Below, piece by piece: positions 35,783 to 45,611 of a stretch of DNA of 64,000 nt. The notes under the pieces were generated by a model, which did not search any database, had not been told where the DNA came from, and was given only the letters and a program-made list of their open reading frames with translations. Both the position numbers and the translations under genes were made by a program. Each line of letters begins with the position of its first letter. The stretch's first letter is position 1. Origin of the DNA: Neoalteromonas arenosi (GTDB lineage Bacteria; Pseudomonadota; Gammaproteobacteria; Enterobacterales; Alteromonadaceae); the NCBI RefSeq assembly GCF_030362855.1, contig NZ_JAUCBP010000006.1:1-64000 (forward strand), written 5' to 3'.

Positions 35783-36916
35783 CTAGCGTTGGTGATTAGT
35801 CATAAGTTCAATGAAGTGATCAAACAGTGGTGCCGCATCTTGCGGTCCTGGGCTTGCTTCAGGGTGCCCTTGGAAACTAAACGCCGGTTTACTGGTGTGT
35901 TCGATCCCCTGTAATGATCCGTCAAACAATGACACATGAGTCACTTTCAATGTCTCTGGTAAAGATGTTTCATCAACTGCAAAACCGTGGTTTTGGCTGG
36001 TTATCATCACCACATTGCGATTTAAGTCTTTAACAGGATGGTTGGCACCGTGGTGACCGAACTTCATTTTCACGGTCTTCGCGCCGCTTGCCAATGCCAG
36101 CAGCTGGTGCCCTAAGCAGATACCAAATATCGGCAAAGATTTATCTAAGAATGTTTTGATTGCTGTAATTGCGTAGTCACACGGTTCAGGGTCACCGGGG
36201 CCATTACTTAGAAATATACCATCAGGGTTTAGCGCAAGTGCTTCTTCAGCACTCGTTGTCGCGGGCACCAAAGTTACTTTACAACCGCGTTCGACCAACA
36301 TGCGCAGAATATTGTGCTTCGCTCCGAAATCATACGCGACCACATGAAATGGTTGCTCAGACGGCGCGGCTTGGTAACCATCTTCCAAGCGCCAAGTGTT
36401 GCCTTGCCACTCTGTGACACTATCGGTTGTAACAACTTTGGCTAAGTCCATCCCCTTTAAACCAGGGAAAGCTTTAGCCGCATCTAGGGCTTTGTCTTCA
36501 CTTAAATCATCGCCGGCAATAATACAACCGTTCTGGGCGCCTTTATCACGGAGAATGCGCGTTAGACGACGAGTATCGATATCTGCGATTGCAACGATGT
36601 TTTTTGCTTTGAGATAATCGGATAGGGATAAGGTGTTACGGAAATTACTGGCTAACAGCGGTAAATCGCGAATAACCAAACCTTTGGCTCTAATTTCGTC
36701 TGATTCGACGTCTTCTTCGTTGGTTCCGGTATTACCGATATGGGGATAGGTTAAAGTAATGATTTGTTCAGCATATGAGGGATCAGTCAGTATTTCTTGA
36801 TATCCCGTCATCGACGTATTAAAAACGACTTCACCAACAGTGGTTCCGTCAGCTCCAATGGCAGTGCCTTTGAAAACAGAACCGTCTTCAAGCACTAACA
36901 GGGCAGAATTAGCCAA
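35783..36916 (-). CDS. carA: Carbamoyl-phosphate synthase small chain, TTG start
   Basis: CarA hydrolyses glutamine and channels ammonia to CarB. The 377 residues contain an N-terminal domain with [22 protein letters not shown] and a class I amidotransferase domain with the nucleophile in [12 protein letters not shown] and the His-Glu pair in [11 protein letters not shown]. The start is set by GGAGG at 36922-36926, five bases before the TTG at 36916 (protein begins [13 protein letters not shown]). A longer TTG start at 36928 would have the ribosome site inside the gene. The 275-base interval upstream to dapB must hold the promoter; I found no certain ArgR or PurR site. Confidence 0.95.
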   Translation of the reverse strand: MANSALLVLEDGSVFKGTAIGADGTTVGEVVFNTSMTGYQEILTDPSYAEQIITLTYPHIGNTGTNEEDVESDEIRAKGLVIRDLPLLASNFRNTLSLSDYLKAKNIVAIADIDTRRLTRILRDKGAQNGCIIAGDDLSEDKALDAAKAFPGLKGMDLAKVVTTDSVTEWQGNTWRLEDGYQAAPSEQPFHVVAYDFGAKHNILRMLVERGCKVTLVPATTSAEEALALNPDGIFLSNGPGDPEPCDYAITAIKTFLDKSLPIFGICLGHQLLALASGAKTVKMKFGHHGANHPVKDLNRNVVMITSQNHGFAVDETSLPETLKVTHVSLFDGSLQGIEHTSKPAFSFQGHPEASPGPQDAAPLFDHFIELMTNHQR

Positions 36917-37191
36917 GTCAACCTCCAAGCATAAGTTAACTCATGTACTCAAACTGGCATTTAAGTACAGGACAATAACAAGTAGGATTCCCCACTCATT
37001 TGCGGTCTTTGCAGCTAATAAGCATCCATTTTCAGGCCTCGAATTGCACGAAACGAAGAGTCAGGACGCGGATTTTTGGCAAATTCCGCTGAGTATATAG
37101 CAAGGTTGAATTTAGGTCTACGTTAAATCAGATAATTTATAAAAATACGCCGCTCATCTATAAAATTGAATGTAAGCGCCATTAATTACAA

Positions 37192-37989
37192 TTATTTCAA
37201 TCCTAAAACATCTTCCATGTCATACAAGCCTGCGGGTTTATTCAATAACCACTTAGCCGCCCGCAGCGCTCCAAGAGCAAATGTTTGTCGACTGCTCGCT
37301 TTGTGTGTAATTTCAACTCGCTCGCCAATGTCTGCAAACAAAGCTGTGTGATCACCAATAATGTCGCCACCGCGAATAGTCGAAAAGCCAATCGTGCGCT
37401 GGTTGCGCTCGCCCGTGTCGCCCTCGCGACCATAAATCGCGTGGTCTTGCAGTTTAATATCGAGCTGATCGGCAATTGCCTCACCGATCGCCATCGCAGT
37501 ACCTGAGGGCGCATCTCGCTTAAACCGATGGTGAGCTTCTATAATTTCAATATCCGCTGTGTCACCGAGTGTTTGCGCAGCCATGCGACATAACTTAGTC
37601 ATTAACGTTACGCCGACGCTGTAATTGGCGGCAAAAACGATGGGAATATGATTGGCTGCGGCACCAATAGCGCTGAGCTGTTCATCACTCAGACCAGTGG
37701 TTCCGATTACCACCGGGCGCTGCATTTTTACACAAATATCCAAATGCGCTTGTAGTGCAACTGGCAAGGTAAAATCAATTACAACGTCGGCATTATCTGA
37801 TATACCGAACACTGTAAAATCTGGCACTTGAGCAGCAGAGACATTCACCAATTGCCTCACCGACTGGCCAACAAGACTTGATGATTCGCGCACACAGGCC
37901 AGCGTCACGGTCAGCTCATTATCGCTTTGGGCCGCTTCTAACAATGCTCTACCCATTCGACCGTTGGCACCTAAAATTGCAAGATTCAT
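37192..37989 (-). CDS. dapB: 4-hydroxy-tetrahydrodipicolinate reductase
   Basis: DapB reduces the product of DapA in lysine and diaminopimelate synthesis. The 265 residues start with the nucleotide-binding motif LGANGRMGRALL. GTTGLSDEQL, FAANYSVGV and the catalytic EAHHRFKRDAPSGTA segment follow. It lies upstream of carA-carB on the same strand, an arrangement common in gammaproteobacteria, but 275 bases away, so probably transcribed separately. Confidence 0.97.
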   Translation of the reverse strand: MNLAILGANGRMGRALLEAAQSDNELTVTLACVRESSSLVGQSVRQLVNVSAAQVPDFTVFGISDNADVVIDFTLPVALQAHLDICVKMQRPVVIGTTGLSDEQLSAIGAAANHIPIVFAANYSVGVTLMTKLCRMAAQTLGDTADIEIIEAHHRFKRDAPSGTAMAIGEAIADQLDIKLQDHAIYGREGDTGERNQRTIGFSTIRGGDIIGDHTALFADIGERVEITHKASSRQTFALGALRAAKWLLNKPAGLYDMEDVLGLK

Positions 37990-38086
37990 AGTATTCCTCT
38001 AATTTTTCTTTATTGTGCCTGAAAAGAATACTTTTCAAAGTATTTGTTTGGTTTAGTATGACCGAAATGAGATTTTTTTTGTATTT

Positions 38087-38641
38087 ATGAATCCTAATGT
38101 AACGAGCGAAGAGCTCCCTAGTATTGAAGACTTGGTGAAGGTGCCACTTGCAAGGCATTACCCGCTTATTAGTATGCTTACCTATGCCGTTATCGATCTG
38201 ACGGTAGTGGCTGCTGGAGTTGTTGTGTTGTTACAACCCTTTATTGCCGTAGACCAGAACACCCGTGATACCCTATCTATATTGATCATCGCCGCACTGG
38301 GATTGGGTGTGCTTAGTTGTGTCTATCAATGGTTCGCAGCAAAAGCCAAAGCTTATGCGCTGCGAGAGCATGATATATCATTCTACAGCGGTATTATTTT
38401 TCGTCATGTGAGTACACAACCGACTAACCGCATTCAACATGTTGAAGTAAGCCAAGGTCCAATTGAGCGGTTCGCCAATCTGGCAAAGCTACATATATAT
38501 TCTGCTGGAAGTGCCATGCAAACCTGTGTGATACCTGGGCTGGAGAAAGGTAAAGCCAATCAATTGCGGCAGTTTTTGCTTAACCATGTAAACACAGAGT
38601 CATACTCAAGCGCCGCTTCAGATAATGATGAACTCATCTGA
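38087..38641 (+). CDS. Bacterial PH-domain membrane protein (YdbS-like)
   Basis: Two membrane helices (residues about 25-55 and 65-85) precede one bacterial PH domain of the DUF304/bPH2 type, with DISFYSGIIFRHVSTQPTNRIQHVEVSQGP as its core. It has 184 residues. Its end overlaps the start of the 509-residue PH-domain gene by 17 bases, the usual paired arrangement (YdbS/YdbT). The pair probably forms one membrane complex; the function is not established. Confidence 0.8.
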   Translation: MNPNVTSEELPSIEDLVKVPLARHYPLISMLTYAVIDLTVVAAGVVVLLQPFIAVDQNTRDTLSILIIAALGLGVLSCVYQWFAAKAKAYALREHDISFYSGIIFRHVSTQPTNRIQHVEVSQGPIERFANLAKLHIYSAGSAMQTCVIPGLEKGKANQLRQFLLNHVNTESYSSAASDNDELI

Positions 38642-40154
38642 TTTACAACAGCCAATGGGGAGCTGGCAGCGCGTACACCCTGTTGCGTTGATTTATTTTG
38701 CGGTCCAATTTCTAAAGGGTTTAGTGAGCCAGCTTTTTGTATTGGTACCAATTTTTATCGGTTTGCGCAGTGCGCTAGATTCAAACCCTGCAGCTATTAT
38801 CGGCATAATGATTGGCGCATCTGTGCTCATGATTGCTTATGCCATTGCCGCTTTCTTGGCATTTCAATTTCGCGTTAATCAAGACAGTGTCGAGATTCAC
38901 AAAGGGGTGTTTAAGCGCCTTAAACTCAATTTACCGTTCGACAAAATCCAAGACGTGAAACTAGAGCAACCGATTTATTATCGCTGGCACAATACGCGAG
39001 TTGTGATGCTTGATACGGCGGGGTCGGCTAAGCAAGAAGCCATTATCGTGGCCTTACCAGAAGGCACTACGAATGCCTTGCGTGACCAAATTCAACAACA
39101 GAAAAATCAACAGCAAACCAGCACTGTGCCATCCTCTGATTCGCAGCTAGAGGATAATGAGCAAGGAGAGGTGCTTAACCGGCGTAGTATTGGCGATCTC
39201 ATTATTCACGGCATCACTAACAATCGCGTTTGGATCATCCTTGGTGCGTTTTCGCCCTTTATCGATGATGCGATACGCTATTTAGACAATTATTTGGCCG
39301 ACTCAGATCTAATTGCCATGTATTCCATTGAGCAACAAGGCTTGGTGTTGTATCTCACCTTTGTATTATCAACCGTATTGCTCATATTTTTGTTTATTAC
39401 GTTGTTATCAGTCGTTGGTGCAATTATCACGTTTTACGATTATCGCTTAGTAAAACTAGAGGGACGTTTACGCAGGTTAAGTGGCTTATTAACTAAATAC
39501 CAAGTCAGTATTAACATATCGCGTATTCAGCATGTGGAATACAACCAAGACTGGTTAGATGGGCTGTTTGGCAGAATCAACCTAGTTTACAAGCAAATCA
39601 GCCATACATCACAACGAGCGGTTAATGACCAAAGTTCGTTGATGGTCCCTTCAGTTACTGCACAACAGAGTGTTTTGTTGGGTCAAGCTGCTTTTTCTCA
39701 TAATAATCCATTTGAGCAATCCTACCAACGCATCAGTAAGCGCTTTATTATTAAGTACTCAGCATTACTCACCTTGCCCTTTACTGTAGCGATAGTCACT
39801 GTCGTATTCTTATCCGATGTATCCGCAATGCAATACTTGTGGTTATTCGCTCCGGTTGTATTACAAGGCTTAATTGTTTTGCGCTGGTTCCGTTGGGGCG
39901 TTTACCATGACCAAACGCATTTATATGTTCGCAAAGGCTTTTTTGGTGTCGACCGATTAGTTTGTCCATTGTGTAAGCTTCAGCAAAGTGACTATGCTCA
40001 GAGTCTCTTTCAGCGTCGAGTCGGTCTGGCCAATATTAAATTAGGCTTAGCCTCGAGTGTGATGACGGTGCCGATGATTAAACAAACAACGGCGTTAAAT
40101 ATTATTAACCGCGCGTTGTATAACACTGAGTTTAGCCAACAGAATTGGATGTAA
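38625..40154 (+). CDS. Multi-PH-domain membrane protein (YdbT-like)
   Basis: This protein of 509 residues has several membrane helices and three bPH2-type repeats. The repeats are recognised by FQFRVNQDSVEIHKGVFKRLKLNLPFDKIQDV, YDYRLVKLEGRLRRLSGLLTK with ISRIQHVEY, and the C-terminal VYHDQTHLYVRKGFFG with LCKLQQSDY. It is translationally coupled to the smaller PH-domain protein upstream. The next gene starts four bases beyond its stop, so cytochrome b561 may be co-transcribed. Confidence 0.8.
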   Translation: MMNSSDLQQPMGSWQRVHPVALIYFAVQFLKGLVSQLFVLVPIFIGLRSALDSNPAAIIGIMIGASVLMIAYAIAAFLAFQFRVNQDSVEIHKGVFKRLKLNLPFDKIQDVKLEQPIYYRWHNTRVVMLDTAGSAKQEAIIVALPEGTTNALRDQIQQQKNQQQTSTVPSSDSQLEDNEQGEVLNRRSIGDLIIHGITNNRVWIILGAFSPFIDDAIRYLDNYLADSDLIAMYSIEQQGLVLYLTFVLSTVLLIFLFITLLSVVGAIITFYDYRLVKLEGRLRRLSGLLTKYQVSINISRIQHVEYNQDWLDGLFGRINLVYKQISHTSQRAVNDQSSLMVPSVTAQQSVLLGQAAFSHNNPFEQSYQRISKRFIIKYSALLTLPFTVAIVTVVFLSDVSAMQYLWLFAPVVLQGLIVLRWFRWGVYHDQTHLYVRKGFFGVDRLVCPLCKLQQSDYAQSLFQRRVGLANIKLGLASSVMTVPMIKQTTALNIINRALYNTEFSQQNWM

Positions 40155-40158
40155 TTGT

Positions 40159-40836
40159 ATGAGTCAAAACGTACTAATTTGGGACTTACCTACCCGCTTG
40201 TTTCACTGGTTATTAGTCGCGGGTATTACAACACAGTGGTTGACTGCAGAATACTTAGACAATGCCATCGATTGGCATTTCACCATAGGCTATTGCTTAT
40301 TAGGGCTCATAGCCTTTCGCTTAGTTTGGGGTCTATTGGGAACGCACTATGCGCGTTTTAGTAACTATCCTTTGCATCCAATCAAAGGTATCCATTACTC
40401 GAAACAATTGTTGCGTAAAGACAGTGAAGTATATGCCGGTCACAATCCAATCGGCAGTTGGGCAGTTATTGCCATGTTGCTAATTATAGCGCTACAAGCA
40501 ATCAGTGGCCTGTTTGTAACCGACGATATTTTTTCTGAAGGGCCTTATTACAGTGTTGTATCTGCAGAAGTTAAAGACGTCATGGCGTTTATTCACTTTA
40601 ACTTTTTTGACGTTTTATTGTGGATAATTGGTTTGCATATTGCTGCAGCGTTGTTTTATCAATTCTACAAACGTCAAACCATAATCACTGCGATGTTTAG
40701 CGGCAAAAAAGAAACAGATGCACAGGGCATCACGCAACAAAAATTGTGGTTGGCACTTGTCATTGCGATAGCAGTGGCTGCCATGACCTATTGGCTCGTT
40801 ATTGTTTTACCACCGGAGCCTGAGTTTTATTACTAA
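40159..40836 (+). CDS. Cytochrome b561-family protein
   Basis: This 225-residue inner-membrane protein has about five helices. Candidate haem-ligand histidines are in PTRLFHWLLVAGI, AIDWHFTIGYCLLGLI and GLHIAAALFYQF, the pattern of Ni/Fe-hydrogenase-type/b561 cytochromes. It may pass electrons to a soluble c-type cytochrome. A cytochrome c' gene converges on it, an arrangement often seen. It follows the PH-domain gene by four bases. Confidence 0.85.
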   Translation: MSQNVLIWDLPTRLFHWLLVAGITTQWLTAEYLDNAIDWHFTIGYCLLGLIAFRLVWGLLGTHYARFSNYPLHPIKGIHYSKQLLRKDSEVYAGHNPIGSWAVIAMLLIIALQAISGLFVTDDIFSEGPYYSVVSAEVKDVMAFIHFNFFDVLLWIIGLHIAAALFYQFYKRQTIITAMFSGKKETDAQGITQQKLWLALVIAIAVAAMTYWLVIVLPPEPEFYY

Positions 40837-40848
40837 TCGACAATAGAC

Positions 40849-40874
40849 GACCAAGAGTCAGAAGGCTCTTGGTC
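40849..40874. terminator. Hairpin between convergent cytochrome genes
   Basis: GACCAAGAG and CTCTTGGTC form a nine-base stem midway between the b561 and c' stop codons. T-runs are weak on both sides, so the terminator function is likely but not certain. Confidence 0.5.
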
Positions 40875-40896
40875 TAAAACGATTTGTCACTGTAAA

Positions 40897-41379
40897 CTAT
40901 TCAGCTTTGTAAGCGTCGTGACAAGCTTTACAGGTTTTTCCAACATCGCCAATAGCGCCGCGATACAAACTGTCATCACCCGCCAGTACAACCGCTTGCA
41001 GGGCGCGAGAAGCTTCGACTAAATCATTCGCTTTGGCTGTAAAATCATCCATATTTTCCCATATCTTGGGCAAGGCTTCCGTGTCCACACCAAAGCCTGT
41101 CGTATCAGTTGCCATATAGTCAGGGATCATCATACCTAGCTGTTCTAAACGCACAGCGTTTGTAGCAATAACGTCTGCGTTCATTGGGATGTCGCCACGC
41201 GCCATGCCTCCAAGGGGCCCCATATTACTGCGAATGAGCTGGAACAATGCTTGACGGAATTGCGTAGCATTTGCCGCTTGGCGCTCGCTTTTGGCTTCTT
41301 CTGCTGTTGCGCTGCCAATAAACGCGATACTTCCTATAGCTATAGAAGCTGCCGCTGCTAGTAGGGTGAGCTTTTTCAT
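40897..41379 (-). CDS. Cytochrome c' (class II c-type cytochrome)
   Basis: This 160-residue periplasmic protein has a signal peptide (LTLLAAAASIAIGSIAFIGSATA) and a four-helix-bundle body. The haem-binding CKACH is at the extreme C-terminus (VGKTCKACHDAYKAE), which defines class II. Cytochromes c' bind NO and may protect against it or carry electrons. It is transcribed alone, between the dnaJ terminator and the convergent hairpin. Confidence 0.93.
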   Translation of the reverse strand: MKKLTLLAAAASIAIGSIAFIGSATAEEAKSERQAANATQFRQALFQLIRSNMGPLGGMARGDIPMNADVIATNAVRLEQLGMMIPDYMATDTTGFGVDTEALPKIWENMDDFTAKANDLVEASRALQAVVLAGDDSLYRGAIGDVGKTCKACHDAYKAE

Positions 41380-41452
41380 TAGATGTCCTTACTGATTGTG
41401 ATAATTGGTTAATTTAATTGTTAGTTACACAAAATACGAGTGTTTAGACCAT

Positions 41453-41485
41453 AAAAAAGCCCCTGAAATTTCAGAGGCTTTTTAA
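41453..41485. terminator. Bidirectional terminator after dnaJ
   Basis: The stem GCCCCTGAAA / TTTCAGAGGC (41459-41478, one mismatch) is flanked by A- and T-runs on both sides. It lies 22 bases after the dnaJ stop. Confidence 0.85.
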
Positions 41486-41506
41486 ATTCAAAGGTTTTTT
41501 GTGTGA

Positions 41507-42643
41507 TTAATTAGTCAGATCGTCAAAGAATTTTTTCACACCGTCAAAGAACCCTTGCTCTTTCGGGCGATGCTTAGCTGCGTCTTTGCCGCTGCCCATT
41601 GACTCGTCTAATTCCTTGAGTAATTCTTTTTGACGCGATGAAAGATTAACAGGTGTTTCAACCACAACCTTACACATTAAATCGCCAATTGCGCCACTGC
41701 GCACAGACTTCACACCTTTGCCGCGCAATCTAAACATGCGGCCAGTTTGCGTTTCTGCACCAATTTTGAGTTTTACTTTACCGTCTAGGGTTGGAACTTC
41801 CAGTTCACCACCGAGTGCAGCAGTCGTGAAGCTCAAAGGCACTTCGCAATATAAGTTGTTACCATCACGGGTAAATATTTTGTGTTCTTTTACATGTACT
41901 TGCACATATAAGTCACCCGCTGGTGCGCCGTGTTCACCAGCTTCACCCTCACCGGATAAGCGTATGCGATCGCCGGTATCGACACCGGCAGGTACTTTAA
42001 CAGAAAGTGTTTTGGTCTTTTCAACGCGGCCATGACCATGACATGCATTACACGGGTCACTAATGATCTTGCCTTTACCCGAACACGTTGGACAGGTTTG
42101 CTGAACTGCAAAAAAGCCCTGACGCATTTGCACTTGGCCGTTGCCGTGACACGTTGGACACGTCGTCGGAGTGGTGCCCTTCTTCGCCCCTGAGCCATCA
42201 CATACCTCACACTCAACCAGTGTTGGAACACGGATCTCAACATTCTTGCCGCGAACCGCTTCTTCAAGTGTCATTTCAAGGTTGTAACGCAAGTCGGCGC
42301 CTGAACGCGCACGTGACTGACGGCCACCTCGACCGCCGCCGAAAATGTCGCCAAACACATCGCCAAAAATGTCACCAAAATCAGCACCACCACCGAAACC
42401 GCCGCCCCCACGGTTCGGATCAACACCGGCATGACCGTATTGATCGTACGCCGCGCGTTTTTGATCGTCAGTCAAAACCTCATGGGCTTCTTGAATTTCT
42501 TTAAACTTCTCTTCGAGTGCTTTATCACCAGCTGTGCGATCGGGGTGATACTTCATAGCCAACTTTTTGTAGGCTTTTTTAATATCACGTTCACTCGCGC
42601 CTTTATCGACACCCAGAACTTCGTAGTAATCTCGTTTTGACAT
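41507..42643 (-). CDS. dnaJ: Chaperone DnaJ
   Basis: This J-domain co-chaperone of DnaK has about 378 residues. The J-domain has YHPDRT, a Gly/Phe-rich region is rich in GGG, and four zinc motifs follow ([32 protein letters not shown]) before the substrate-binding C-terminal domains. The ATG at 42643 ([12 protein letters not shown]) is chosen because the family starts there; a GTG six codons upstream is possible. It follows dnaK past a hairpin, so dnaJ expression may be partly uncoupled. Confidence 0.97.
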   Translation of the reverse strand: MSKRDYYEVLGVDKGASERDIKKAYKKLAMKYHPDRTAGDKALEEKFKEIQEAHEVLTDDQKRAAYDQYGHAGVDPNRGGGGFGGGADFGDIFGDVFGDIFGGGRGGRQSRARSGADLRYNLEMTLEEAVRGKNVEIRVPTLVECEVCDGSGAKKGTTPTTCPTCHGNGQVQMRQGFFAVQQTCPTCSGKGKIISDPCNACHGHGRVEKTKTLSVKVPAGVDTGDRIRLSGEGEAGEHGAPAGDLYVQVHVKEHKIFTRDGNNLYCEVPLSFTTAALGGELEVPTLDGKVKLKIGAETQTGRMFRLRGKGVKSVRSGAIGDLMCKVVVETPVNLSSRQKELLKELDESMGSGKDAAKHRPKEQGFFDGVKKFFDDLTN

Positions 42644-42695
42644 TGTTTGTGCTTGTCCCACCTTCTACAACAGGTTTTAACGCCCGTATGTTGGC

Positions 42696-42725
42696 AAAAA
42701 GGCGTAGGCAGAAAGCTGCTACGCC
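42696..42725 (-). terminator. Hairpin between dnaK and dnaJ
   Basis: GGCGTAG and CTACGCC form a seven-base stem extended past a bulge by three more pairs, followed on the minus strand by five T residues. It may be an intra-operon attenuating terminator that lowers dnaJ relative to dnaK. Confidence 0.75.
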
Positions 42726-42760
42726 TATTTGCTATCTCTCGTCGTGCTTAAGACCGACAA

Positions 42761-44686
42761 TTACTTCTTGTCGTCTTTCACTTCTTCGAATTCAGCGTCA
42801 ACGACGTCGTCTTCAGGCTTAGCGCTCTGCTCAGTGGCATCTGTTGCCTGCTCGGCACCAGCCTGCTGAGCATTCGCTTGGGCGATTTCCATCAACTTCG
42901 CAGACGCTTGGATAAGCTCCTGAGTCTTCGCTTCAATCGCCTCTTTATCTTCGCCTTTGATCGCCGTTTCTAGCTCACCAATCGCCGCTTCGATTTTTGC
43001 TTTCTCGTCCGCAGGTAATGCTTCACCAGCTTCTTCGATTTGCTTGCGAGTACCGTGAACCATACCATCAGCTTGGTTACGCGCTTGTACTAGCTCTTCG
43101 AACTTTTTGTCAGCTTCTTTATTGGCTTCTGCGTCTTGAACCATTTGTTCAATCTCAGAATCGCTCAAACCAGATGACGCTTTAATGGTGATCTTCTGCT
43201 CTTTACCCGTGTCTTTGTCTTTCGCAGACACGTGCAGGATACCGTCAGCATCGATATCGAAAGTTACTTCGATTTGCGGTACGCCGCGCGGTGCTGGACG
43301 AATACCTTCTAGGTTAAACTGACCTAGTGACTTGTTACCGCCCGCTTGCTTACGCTCACCTTGAAGCACGTGAACGGTAACCGCTGACTGGTTGTCCTCA
43401 GCCGTTGAGAAAGTTTGTGATTTCTTAGTAGGAATCGTTGTGTTCTTCTCAATCAGAGCAGTCATTACACCACCCATGGTTTCGATACCCAAAGACAAAG
43501 GTGTAACGTCTAGCAGTAGTACGTCTTTAACGTCACCTGACAATACGCCACCTTGGATTGCCGCACCGACTGCAACAGCTTCGTCTGGATTCACGTCTTT
43601 ACGCGGCTCCTTGCCGAAGAACTCAGATACGTACTTCTGTACTAACGGCATACGCGTCTGACCACCAACAAGAATGATATCTTGTACGTCGCTCACGCTT
43701 AAGTCAGCATCTGCTAGCGCTTGCTTAACAGGTTCAAGAGAAGCCTTAACCATGTCTTCTACCAATGACTCAAGCTTAGCGCGAGTCAATTTGATCACTA
43801 AGTGCTTAGGACCTGACGCGTCTGCTGTGATGTATGGCAAGTTAACTTCTGTTTGCTGTGCAGAAGACAATTCAATCTTGGCTTTTTCACCCGCTTCTTT
43901 AAGGCGCTGCATTGCCAAAGGATCTTTGCGTAAGTCAACGCCTTGATCTTTCTTAAACTCTTCAACCAAGTAATTGATTACGCGGTTGTCGAAGTCTTCA
44001 CCACCAAGGTGAGTATCACCATTAGTCGCAAGTACTTCAAACGTGTGTTCGCCGTCAACTTCATCTATCTCGATGATTGAGATATCGAATGTACCACCAC
44101 CTAAGTCATACACGGCAACAACGTTGTCGCCAGACTTCTTATCCATTCCGTATGCAAGAGCAGCGGCAGTTGGCTCGTTGATGATACGCTTAACGTCAAG
44201 ACCGGCAATTCGGCCAGCGTCTTTCGTCGCCTGACGCTGTGAATCGTTAAAGTAAGCAGGTACTGTAATTACCGCACCCGTTACTTCCTCGCCAAGATAG
44301 TCCTCAGCGGTCTTTTTCATTTTTTTCAATACTTCGGCAGAGATTTGTGGCGGTGCCATTTTCTCACCCTTCGCCTCAACCCATGCGTCGCCATTATCAG
44401 CTTTAACAATGCTAAACGGCATGATGTCGATGTCGCGCTGAACTTCTTTATCTTCAAAGCGACGACCGATTAAACGCTTGATCGCGAATAATGTATTTTG
44501 CGGATTAGTTACCGCCTGACGCTTGGCCGGTTGACCAACAAGCGTTTCACCATCGTTTGTGTATGCGATGATAGATGGCGTAGTGCGATCGCCCTCGGCG
44601 TTTTCGATCACTTTCGCTTTGTCGCCGTCTAGAACTGCGACACATGAATTTGTTGTACCTAAATCGATTCCAATGATTTTACCCAT
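42761..44686 (-). CDS. dnaK: Chaperone DnaK (Hsp70)
   Basis: The 641 residues show the Hsp70 signatures: [14 protein letters not shown] at the N-terminus, [32 protein letters not shown], and the interdomain linker [19 protein letters not shown]. The tail ends [10 protein letters not shown], the usual EEV-type end. It works with DnaJ and GrpE. It is preceded by grpE and by its own sigma-32-like promoter. Confidence 0.99.
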   Translation of the reverse strand: MGKIIGIDLGTTNSCVAVLDGDKAKVIENAEGDRTTPSIIAYTNDGETLVGQPAKRQAVTNPQNTLFAIKRLIGRRFEDKEVQRDIDIMPFSIVKADNGDAWVEAKGEKMAPPQISAEVLKKMKKTAEDYLGEEVTGAVITVPAYFNDSQRQATKDAGRIAGLDVKRIINEPTAAALAYGMDKKSGDNVVAVYDLGGGTFDISIIEIDEVDGEHTFEVLATNGDTHLGGEDFDNRVINYLVEEFKKDQGVDLRKDPLAMQRLKEAGEKAKIELSSAQQTEVNLPYITADASGPKHLVIKLTRAKLESLVEDMVKASLEPVKQALADADLSVSDVQDIILVGGQTRMPLVQKYVSEFFGKEPRKDVNPDEAVAVGAAIQGGVLSGDVKDVLLLDVTPLSLGIETMGGVMTALIEKNTTIPTKKSQTFSTAEDNQSAVTVHVLQGERKQAGGNKSLGQFNLEGIRPAPRGVPQIEVTFDIDADGILHVSAKDKDTGKEQKITIKASSGLSDSEIEQMVQDAEANKEADKKFEELVQARNQADGMVHGTRKQIEEAGEALPADEKAKIEAAIGELETAIKGEDKEAIEAKTQELIQASAKLMEIAQANAQQAGAEQATDATEQSAKPEDDVVDAEFEEVKDDKK

Positions 44687-44728
44687 TGTGTGTCTCCAAA
44701 AAACTGTTTCTAAATACCTGCGTTAGTT

Positions 44729-44755
44729 GTGGGGCTATTCAACAAAATTTCAATG
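44729..44755 (-). promoter_or_regulatory. Second sigma-32-like promoter, upstream of dnaK
   Basis: On the minus strand CATTGAA, a 14-base spacer, then CCCCAC. This resembles the heat-shock consensus CTTGAA-N14-CCCCAT less closely than the grpE promoter, with the same spacing. It lies 43 bases before the dnaK start and could give extra DnaK. Confidence 0.5.
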
Positions 44756-44787
44756 TTTACCACGAAAAAAACGCACTAATTACTCAA

Positions 44788-45429
44788 TTATGCTTGGGTA
44801 TCTACGCCGCCTTCTGGCGCTCTCGATACCATTACCATGGCTGGTCGTAATAACCGGCCATTAATTTGATAACCTTTTTGCATCACCGCCATAACTGTGT
44901 TGGCAGGCATGTCGGCAGATTCCTGCATCGACATAGCCTGATGCATCTCAGGATTAAACGGCTCACCTTGCGGATCAATAATGGTCAACCCATTCTTTTC
45001 AACCGTGCTGACAAACGACTTCATGGTTAGCTCAACACCCTCCAGTAAAGGCTTGACCACTTCATTGTCCGCATCTGCCACTTGAATCGCGCGTTCGAGA
45101 TTATCAATGACTGGTAACAACTCGCCGGCAAACTTCTCCAATGCAAATTTACGTGCTTTACTGACTTCTGCTTCGGCACGTCGCTTGGCGTTTTCCATCT
45201 CAGCTCGAGCGCGTAAGACACTTTCTTGCTGACCATCAATCGTGGCTTGCGCCGCAGCTAATTCAGCTTCGAGTGCTGCAATGATTTCTTCTGGGGTTTC
45301 TAATTCCCCTTCAACGTCAGTGTCAGTCGCTTGCGCGTCAACTGCTTCGTTTGCTACCTCTTGCTGCAACGCCTCCTCAGAGGCAGATTCAGCTGCTGCG
45401 TTTTCTTGCACGTCGCGTGGTTCGCTCAT
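44788..45429 (-). CDS. grpE: Nucleotide exchange factor GrpE
   Basis: The 213-residue protein has an acidic disordered N-terminus, a long helix (residues about 55-110, [23 protein letters not shown]) and a beta domain with [21 protein letters not shown]. It exchanges ADP on DnaK. GGAGGG lies just before the ATG. It is first of the grpE-dnaK-dnaJ gene set with a strong heat-shock promoter. Confidence 0.97.
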   Translation of the reverse strand: MSEPRDVQENAAAESASEEALQQEVANEAVDAQATDTDVEGELETPEEIIAALEAELAAAQATIDGQQESVLRARAEMENAKRRAEAEVSKARKFALEKFAGELLPVIDNLERAIQVADADNEVVKPLLEGVELTMKSFVSTVEKNGLTIIDPQGEPFNPEMHQAMSMQESADMPANTVMAVMQKGYQINGRLLRPAMVMVSRAPEGGVDTQA

Positions 45430-45474
45430 GCATCCCTCCAGTCTAATAACCTGCTAAAACTCACTTTGGGGGCT

Positions 45475-45504
45475 AAATGGGGTTTGATTTTGCGGGTTCA
45501 AGGG
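45475..45504 (-). promoter_or_regulatory. Sigma-32 (heat-shock) promoter of grpE
   Basis: On the minus strand CCCTTGAA at 45497-45504, a 14-base spacer, then CCCCATTT at 45475-45482. Both elements match the sigma-32 consensus fully. It lies 46 bases before the grpE ATG. Confidence 0.88.
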
Positions 45505-45611
45505 TAACCCCACCACTTTTATGGATAATTTTTGCGATTGCTGGTTAAAGACTTTGGCTAACCAGTGATTTCTGTCATGATAAACCTATCGAAATCAATG
45601 AAATAAACGGT

